Positions 6,036 to 8,714 of a stretch of 8,714 bases of DNA are shown here, one piece after another. The position numbers and the translations under genes were made by a program. Source of the stretch: Hymenobacter sp. (GTDB lineage: Bacteria; Bacteroidota; Bacteroidia; Cytophagales; Hymenobacteraceae). Where the stretch lies: positions 1 through 8,714 of the forward strand of contig JANYFQ010000483.1 of NCBI GenBank assembly GCA_025362615.1, written 5' to 3'. The stretch's first letter is position 1. Each line of letters begins with the position of its first letter. Below the pieces are notes generated by a model. It was not told the DNA's origin, ran no database searches, and saw only the letters and a list, made by a program, of their open reading frames with translations.

Positions 6036-6081
6036 AAAAAAATTGGGGCCACGGCGCAAATCCGTGGCCCCAGTTTTTTTT
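6036..6081. terminator. Strong bidirectional terminator after etfA
   Basis: TGGGGCCACGG (6044-6054) pairs perfectly over 11 bp with CCGTGGCCCCA (6062-6072) across a 7-nt loop. A7 (6036-6042) precedes it and T8 (6074-6081) follows, so it can act on either strand. Its clear job is to end the leftward etfB-etfA transcript before the bifunctional-nuclease gene. Confidence 0.93.
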
Positions 6082-6099
6082 GGTTTGAGCAACGAACCT

Positions 6100-6151
6100 G
6101 GCGCGAACCACTCGCTGCGCTCGTCGCGGGGTGAAAACCCACGCTACGCAC
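6100..6151 (-). repeat. 52-bp REP-like inverted repeat, right arm
   Basis: This is the partner of 5960-6011, ending 2 bp before the etfA stop codon. On the minus strand it begins GTGCGTAGCGTGGG, so a GTAG lies just 5' of the hairpin GGGT-TTTC-ACCC. The six differences from the left arm are scattered and leave the block CCCGCGACGAGCGCAGCGAG (20 bp) identical. Confidence 0.8.
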
Positions 6152-6153
6152 CC

Positions 6154-7131
6154 TTACCCCAACGCTTTCACGGCGGCGGTGAGCTTGGGCAGTACGTCAA
6201 AAACGTCGCCCACGATGCCGTAATCGGCCGCTTTGAAGAACGGGGCTTCGGGGTCTTTGTTGATGACGACGATGACCTTGGAGCTGTTTACGCCCGCCAG
6301 GTGCTGAATGGCCCCCGAAATGCCGCAGGCAATGTAGAGGTTAGGCGACACCGTGATGCCGGTTTGGCCCACGTGCTCGTGGTGGGGGCGCCAGTCCACG
6401 TCGCTCACGGGCTTCGAGCAGGCGGTGGCGGCGTGCAGGGCATTGGCGAGGTCTTCAATCAGGCCCCAGTTTTCGGGGCCTTTCATGCCCCGGCCACCGC
6501 TTACCACGCGGTCGGCTTCGGGCAGCAAGATGCCGCCGGCTTGGTCTTGCATCACCACTTGCTGGGGCGCGTCGGCAAAATCGGCGTCGGTGAGCTGGGC
6601 GGCAAAGGCCAGCACTTCGGCCGTTTTGCCGGCCTCGTGCTGCGCTTCGGCGCTGTTCTTTTTCACGGCGATGATTTTGCAATCGCCGCTCATCGAAACG
6701 TCGGCAAACGCTTTACCCGAGAATGCGCCGCGCTTCACGGTGAAGGCGCCGCCGTCAATCTTGGGCAGCTCCACCACGTTGGTGGCCAGGCTGGCCTTGA
6801 GGCGCACCGACAGGCGCGAGCCCACGGCCGCCCCGATGTTGGAGTTGGCCAGGATGATGACTTTGGCACCCTCCTGCCCGGCCGCCGTGGCGATGAGCTT
6901 GGTGTAGGCGTTGTTCACAAAATCTTTGAGGCGGGGCTCGGCGTCGTGCAGCACTTTCGTGATGCCCTGCTCGCCGAGTTTGGCCAGGTTTTCGGGGTTG
7001 GCTTCGCCCACGGCAACGGCCGTGGCGGTGGTGCCCAGCATGGCAGCCACTTTGGCCCCGTAGGTAGCGACTTCGAGCGAAGACTTTTTCACTTCGCCGT
7101 CGGCGCATTCAACAACAACAAGTACGGACAT
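6154..7131 (-). CDS. etfA: Electron transfer flavoprotein subunit alpha
   Basis: This is the alpha subunit (325 aa, a normal length) of the soluble FAD-containing electron transfer flavoprotein. With EtfB it takes electrons from acyl-CoA dehydrogenases and passes them to the quinone pool through ETF:quinone oxidoreductase. The N-terminal nucleotide-binding-fold domain (1 to about 200) starts MSVLVVVECADGEV. The C-terminal FAD domain shows SGGRGMKGPENW (211-222), SDVDWRPHHEHVGQTG (243-258) and LYIACGISGAIQHLAG (265-280), then INKDPEAP (290-297). One departure from the ETF-alpha signature is Val289 where the pattern has Ala. The ATG at 7131 is chosen. It follows an A-rich leader, whereas the frame back to 7233 only translates the spacer repeats. 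It is cotranscribed downstream of etfB and terminated at 6036-6081. Confidence 0.96.
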   Translation of the reverse strand: MSVLVVVECADGEVKKSSLEVATYGAKVAAMLGTTATAVAVGEANPENLAKLGEQGITKVLHDAEPRLKDFVNNAYTKLIATAAGQEGAKVIILANSNIGAAVGSRLSVRLKASLATNVVELPKIDGGAFTVKRGAFSGKAFADVSMSGDCKIIAVKKNSAEAQHEAGKTAEVLAFAAQLTDADFADAPQQVVMQDQAGGILLPEADRVVSGGRGMKGPENWGLIEDLANALHAATACSKPVSDVDWRPHHEHVGQTGITVSPNLYIACGISGAIQHLAGVNSSKVIVVINKDPEAPFFKAADYGIVGDVFDVLPKLTAAVKALG

Positions 7132-7136
7132 TTTTT

Positions 7137-7181
7137 GAGACTTTAAGACATGAGACTTTAAGACATGAGACGGTGAGATAT
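7137..7181 (+). repeat. 15-bp tandem repeat in the etfB-etfA spacer
   Basis: GAGACTTTAAGACAT occurs twice in a row (7137-7151 and 7152-7166), identical in all 15 positions. It is followed by a degenerate third unit, GAGACGGTGAGATAT (7167-7181). It lies directly upstream of the etfA start on the transcribed minus strand, where it forms the last 40-odd bases of the etfA leader. Confidence 0.85.
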
Positions 7182-7241
7182 GGGACACGAGAAATAGTTG
7201 ACGACTCTCGTGTCTCACGTCCCAACGTCTCACATCTCACC
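7172..7241. repeat. Inverted repeat of GTGAGAC-type units in the etfB-etfA spacer
   Basis: GGTGAGAT (7172-7179) pairs with ATCTCACC (7234-7241), and GACACGAGA (7184-7192) pairs with TCTCGTGTC (7206-7214) around a 13-nt loop. The right side carries extra GTGAGAC-like units that would bulge out. The structure begins right at the etfB stop. It could stabilise the upstream etfB message, cause partial termination, or space translation of the two subunits; this is inferred. Confidence 0.7.
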
Positions 7242-7982
7242 TTAAATTACCTTCGCTTCGCTGCGCAGCAACTGAATCAGCTCGCCGGCGTTTTCGGCGT
7301 CGATGAGCTTCACGCCCTGTTTTTTGGGCGGCAGGGCAAATTCGGCGACGGTGGTGCGGGCGGGCTCGCCCACGGCGGGCACTACTTTGAGGGGCTTGGT
7401 GCGGGCCGTCATGATGCCGCGCATATTGGGGATGCGGGGCTCGCACATGGGCTGCTGGCACGAGGCCACGAAGGGCGTATTGACCTGCACAATCTCCTTG
7501 CCGCCTTCGATTTCGCGCTCCAGCGTAGCCGTGTTGCCGGCCATGTCGAGCTTTTGGGCCGGGGCGATGGTCGGAATGCCAAGCATTTCGCCCACCATGC
7601 CGTGAACCTGAAAGCCATTGTAATCAATGCTTTCCTTGCCCATCAGGATGACATCGTAAGCGCCTTCCTTAGCGACGGCGGCAATCTGCTCGGCCACGAA
7701 ATAAGCATCAGCCGGGGCGGCATCGACGCGGATGGCGTCGTCGGCCCCGATGGCCAGGGCTTTGCGGATGTTGGGCTCGGTGTCGGCCTGCCCGACATTG
7801 AGCACCGTGACGGTACCGGCCCCGGCGGCCTCTTTCAACTCGATGGCGCGGGTGAGGGCGTATTCGTCCCAAGGGTTAATCACGAACTGCACCCCGGCCT
7901 TGTTAAACTCCTTGTTGTCGGGCGTGAAGGAGATTTTGGTGGTCGTGTCGGGCACGTTACTGATGCAAACGAGAAACTTCAT
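7242..7982 (-). CDS. etfB: Electron transfer flavoprotein subunit beta
   Basis: This is the beta subunit (246 aa, a normal length) of the electron transfer flavoprotein. It forms a heterodimer with EtfA and binds the structural AMP. It opens with MKFLVCISNVPDT. It contains VINPWDEYALTRAIELKE (34-51), the GKESIDYNGFQVHGMVGEM segment (115-133), and a near match to the ETF-beta signature at 154-174 (LEREIEGGKE, then NTPFVAS). Residues 180-199 (CEPRIPNMRGIMTARTKPLK) match the conserved GIM.A..KPL region. The ATG at 7982 is the only sensible start. It is first in the operon, with etfA 110 bp downstream. It diverges from the TPR gene across 156 bp that hold a candidate promoter and a leader hairpin. 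Confidence 0.96.
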   Translation of the reverse strand: MKFLVCISNVPDTTTKISFTPDNKEFNKAGVQFVINPWDEYALTRAIELKEAAGAGTVTVLNVGQADTEPNIRKALAIGADDAIRVDAAPADAYFVAEQIAAVAKEGAYDVILMGKESIDYNGFQVHGMVGEMLGIPTIAPAQKLDMAGNTATLEREIEGGKEIVQVNTPFVASCQQPMCEPRIPNMRGIMTARTKPLKVVPAVGEPARTTVAEFALPPKKQGVKLIDAENAGELIQLLRSEAKVI

Positions 7983-8044
7983 CGAAGCGGGAAAAGGTGG
8001 GCAGAGGGGTTAAAACTAGTAGGCTTGCATAACAACTTCCAGGC

Positions 8045-8068
8045 GCGGGCCAAGGTTTCGTGGCCCGC
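8045..8068 (-). other. Hairpin in the etfB leader
   Basis: GCGGGCCA (8045-8052) pairs perfectly with TGGCCCGC (8061-8068) around an 8-nt loop. It lies 63 bp upstream of the etfB ATG, downstream of the candidate promoter at 8111-8118, so it would be transcribed as part of the etfB leader. It has no T tract and is not a normal terminator. It could be an operator, an mRNA-stabilising stem or chance in GC-rich DNA. Confidence 0.4.
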
Positions 8069-8110
8069 CCGCAAAAGTGGTGGCGCAGCTAAAAAGCCGC
8101 AATTTTGCCC

Positions 8111-8118
8111 CAAATATA
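8111..8118 (-). promoter_or_regulatory. Candidate Bacteroidota -7 box for etfBA
   Basis: On the minus strand this reads TATATTTG, an exact TAnnTTTG match. A TTTG lies upstream at 8146-8143, but the 24-bp spacing is longer than usual. A weaker alternative on the same strand is CACTTTTG (8079-8072) with TTG 20 bp upstream (8102-8100). Either would drive etfB with a leader of about 85-125 nt. Confidence 0.35.
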
Positions 8119-8138
8119 GGCACTACTCTTCCCTTTTT

Positions 8139-8480
8139 ATGGCAAACCCCGCCCCTACCCGCCTCGCCCAGCTGCTGGCTTTTTACGCCGACGACCCTAC
8201 CGACCCCTTCGTGCTGTACGCCCTGGCCACCGAGTACCGCGCCGAGGCCCCCGAAACCGCCTGGCAATACTACCAGAAACTGCTGGCCGACCACCCCGAC
8301 TACGTGGGCACCTACTACCACGCCGGCAAGCTGCTGGAGGAATTTGGCCGGCCGGCCGAAGCCCAAGAAATTTACCGCAAAGGTTTGCTGGTAAGCCGCA
8401 AGGCCGGGCAACTCCACGCCGCCAGCGAGTTGCAGCAGGCGCTGAATAGTTGTTTGGGGATGGATTACGAGGACGACTGA
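8139..8480 (+). CDS. Small tetratricopeptide-repeat protein
   Basis: This is a 113-aa, wholly helical, soluble protein. The segments TDPFVLYALATEYRA (21-35), AWQYYQKLLADHPDYVGTYY (41-60) and AGKLLEEFGRPAEAQEIYRKG (62-82, split here as AGKLLEEFG and RPAEAQEIYRKG) show the TPR spacing of small, large and aromatic residues, with the typical HPDYVGTYYH turn. It resembles the short stand-alone TPR proteins common in Bacteroidota, whose function is unknown. They are presumed to be protein-protein adaptors. The C-terminus is acidic (MDYEDD). The ATG at 8139 is used; the frame continues back to 7173, but only as antisense of etfB. It diverges from etfB. A GC-rich hairpin (8482-8521) follows the stop. 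Confidence 0.85.
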   Translation: MANPAPTRLAQLLAFYADDPTDPFVLYALATEYRAEAPETAWQYYQKLLADHPDYVGTYYHAGKLLEEFGRPAEAQEIYRKGLLVSRKAGQLHAASELQQALNSCLGMDYEDD

Positions 8481-8481
8481 G

Positions 8482-8521
8482 GGGCGGCGGCGGCAGCAGG
8501 CCCGGCCGGGAAGCGCCGCCC
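8482..8521 (+). other. GC-rich hairpin after the TPR gene
   Basis: GGGCGGCG (8482-8489) pairs perfectly with CGCCGCCC (8514-8521), and the loop contains the palindrome CCCGGCCGGG (8501-8510). It begins just after the TGA of the TPR gene. There is no T tract, so this may be a mRNA 3' stabiliser or a weak terminator. Confidence 0.45.
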
Positions 8522-8535
8522 GCAACTTCATCGAA

Positions 8536-8592
8536 GGAACGGCAAAAGTTCATGTTGCTCTCATTGGATGAGGCCAACCTTTGCGCCGTTCC
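8536..8592. repeat. Inverted repeat upstream of the terminal secreted-protein gene
   Basis: GGAACGGC (8536-8543) is the exact complement of GCCGTTCC (8585-8592). AAAG (8545-8548) and CTTT (8579-8582) extend the match just inside. The right arm ends 40 bp before the ATG at 8633, in the region where a promoter would be expected. AACCTTTG at 8576-8583 is one base short of TAnnTTTG, with TTG 18 bp upstream. An operator or a leader hairpin are both possible. Confidence 0.35.
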
Positions 8593-8632
8593 AATTGGTG
8601 AGCTGCACCTGGCAGCCCTGCTTTCGCTCCGT

Positions 8633-8714
8633 ATGCGCGTTTCCCGTTTTACATTATTGTTGGCTGGCAGCTTGCTAGCGGTGCCGCCCGGCTTGGCCCA
8701 GGCCCAGGCCCAGG
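8633..8714 (+). CDS. Secreted protein, N-terminus only (partial)
   Basis: An ATG at 8633 opens 27 codons that run off the window. The translation MRVSRFTLLLAGSLLAVPPG (1-20) followed by LAQAQAQ is a textbook Sec signal peptide: a basic n-region with two Arg, a hydrophobic core, a Pro-Gly break and a likely cleavage site after LAQA or GLA. There is no lipobox Cys in view. The mature protein is not in the window, so its function is unknown; an outer-membrane or periplasmic protein is likely. The Ala-Gln repeat is encoded by a GGCCCA hexamer repeated just over three times at 8695-8714. The 152 bp upstream hold the hairpin and inverted repeat listed separately. Confidence 0.65.
   Translation, partial: MRVSRFTLLLAGSLLAVPPGLAQAQAQ

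Noticed and set aside
6043..7146. Long + strand open frame of 367 codons with a Gly/His/Val-rich translation
   Set aside because: It is antisense to etfA, spans the terminator hairpin, and its composition is the usual high-GC third-position shadow. No family motif is visible.
7173..8138. N-terminal extension of about 320 codons in frame with the TPR protein
   Set aside because: It is the antisense shadow of etfB and the spacer; the TPR fold begins at the ATG at 8139.

Overview
The window looks like chromosome of a high-GC member of the Bacteroidota, most likely Hymenobacter or a close relative in the Cytophagales. This rests on the high GC content, A-rich leaders in place of Shine-Dalgarno sites, perfect TAnnTTTG boxes of the Bacteroidota -7 type in two intergenic stretches, and the style of the MlaE, bifunctional-nuclease, EtfAB and small TPR proteins. 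The genus is inferred from remembered family resemblance, not from a search. No rRNA, tRNA, CRISPR array, transposase, phage gene or origin is visible.

Layout, left to right. Positions 1-45 hold the last codons of an unknown + strand gene. A classical short-chain dehydrogenase/reductase (SDR, 67-762, -) diverges from a GIN-domain (DUF2807) lipoprotein (804-1595, +). That lipoprotein gene runs head-on into a second SDR (1605-2327, -) with 9 bp between stops. Next comes an MlaE-type permease (2525-3256, +) and its MlaF-type ATPase (3491-4306, +), separated by a 234-bp spacer full of repeats. A bidirectional terminator (4434-4468) separates mlaF from a convergent YfiT/DinB thiol transferase (4519-5079, -). 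Upstream of yfiT on the same strand is a bifunctional nuclease/UVR-domain protein (5190-5828, -). A strong bidirectional terminator (6036-6081), enclosed by a 52-bp imperfect inverted repeat, closes the etfB-etfA operon (7242-7982 and 6154-7131, both -). A small TPR protein (8139-8480, +) diverges from etfB. The window ends inside a secreted-protein gene (8633-8714, +).

Functionally this is mostly housekeeping: electron transfer from acyl-CoA dehydrogenases (EtfAB), outer-membrane lipid transport (MlaEF, with no MCE/MlaD gene beside it), low-molecular-weight-thiol chemistry, and two NAD(P)H-dependent oxidoreductases of unknown substrate. Every complete CDS is of a known family, and I found no convincing undescribed protein system.

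The most unusual content is between the genes. Four spacers carry four different families of short-period or palindromic repeats: an ATTG octamer, an ATCCGTT nonamer, a GTGAGAC-type set and a 52-bp REP-like unit. Each family occurs as an inverted pair. These pairs are the best targets for a second look.
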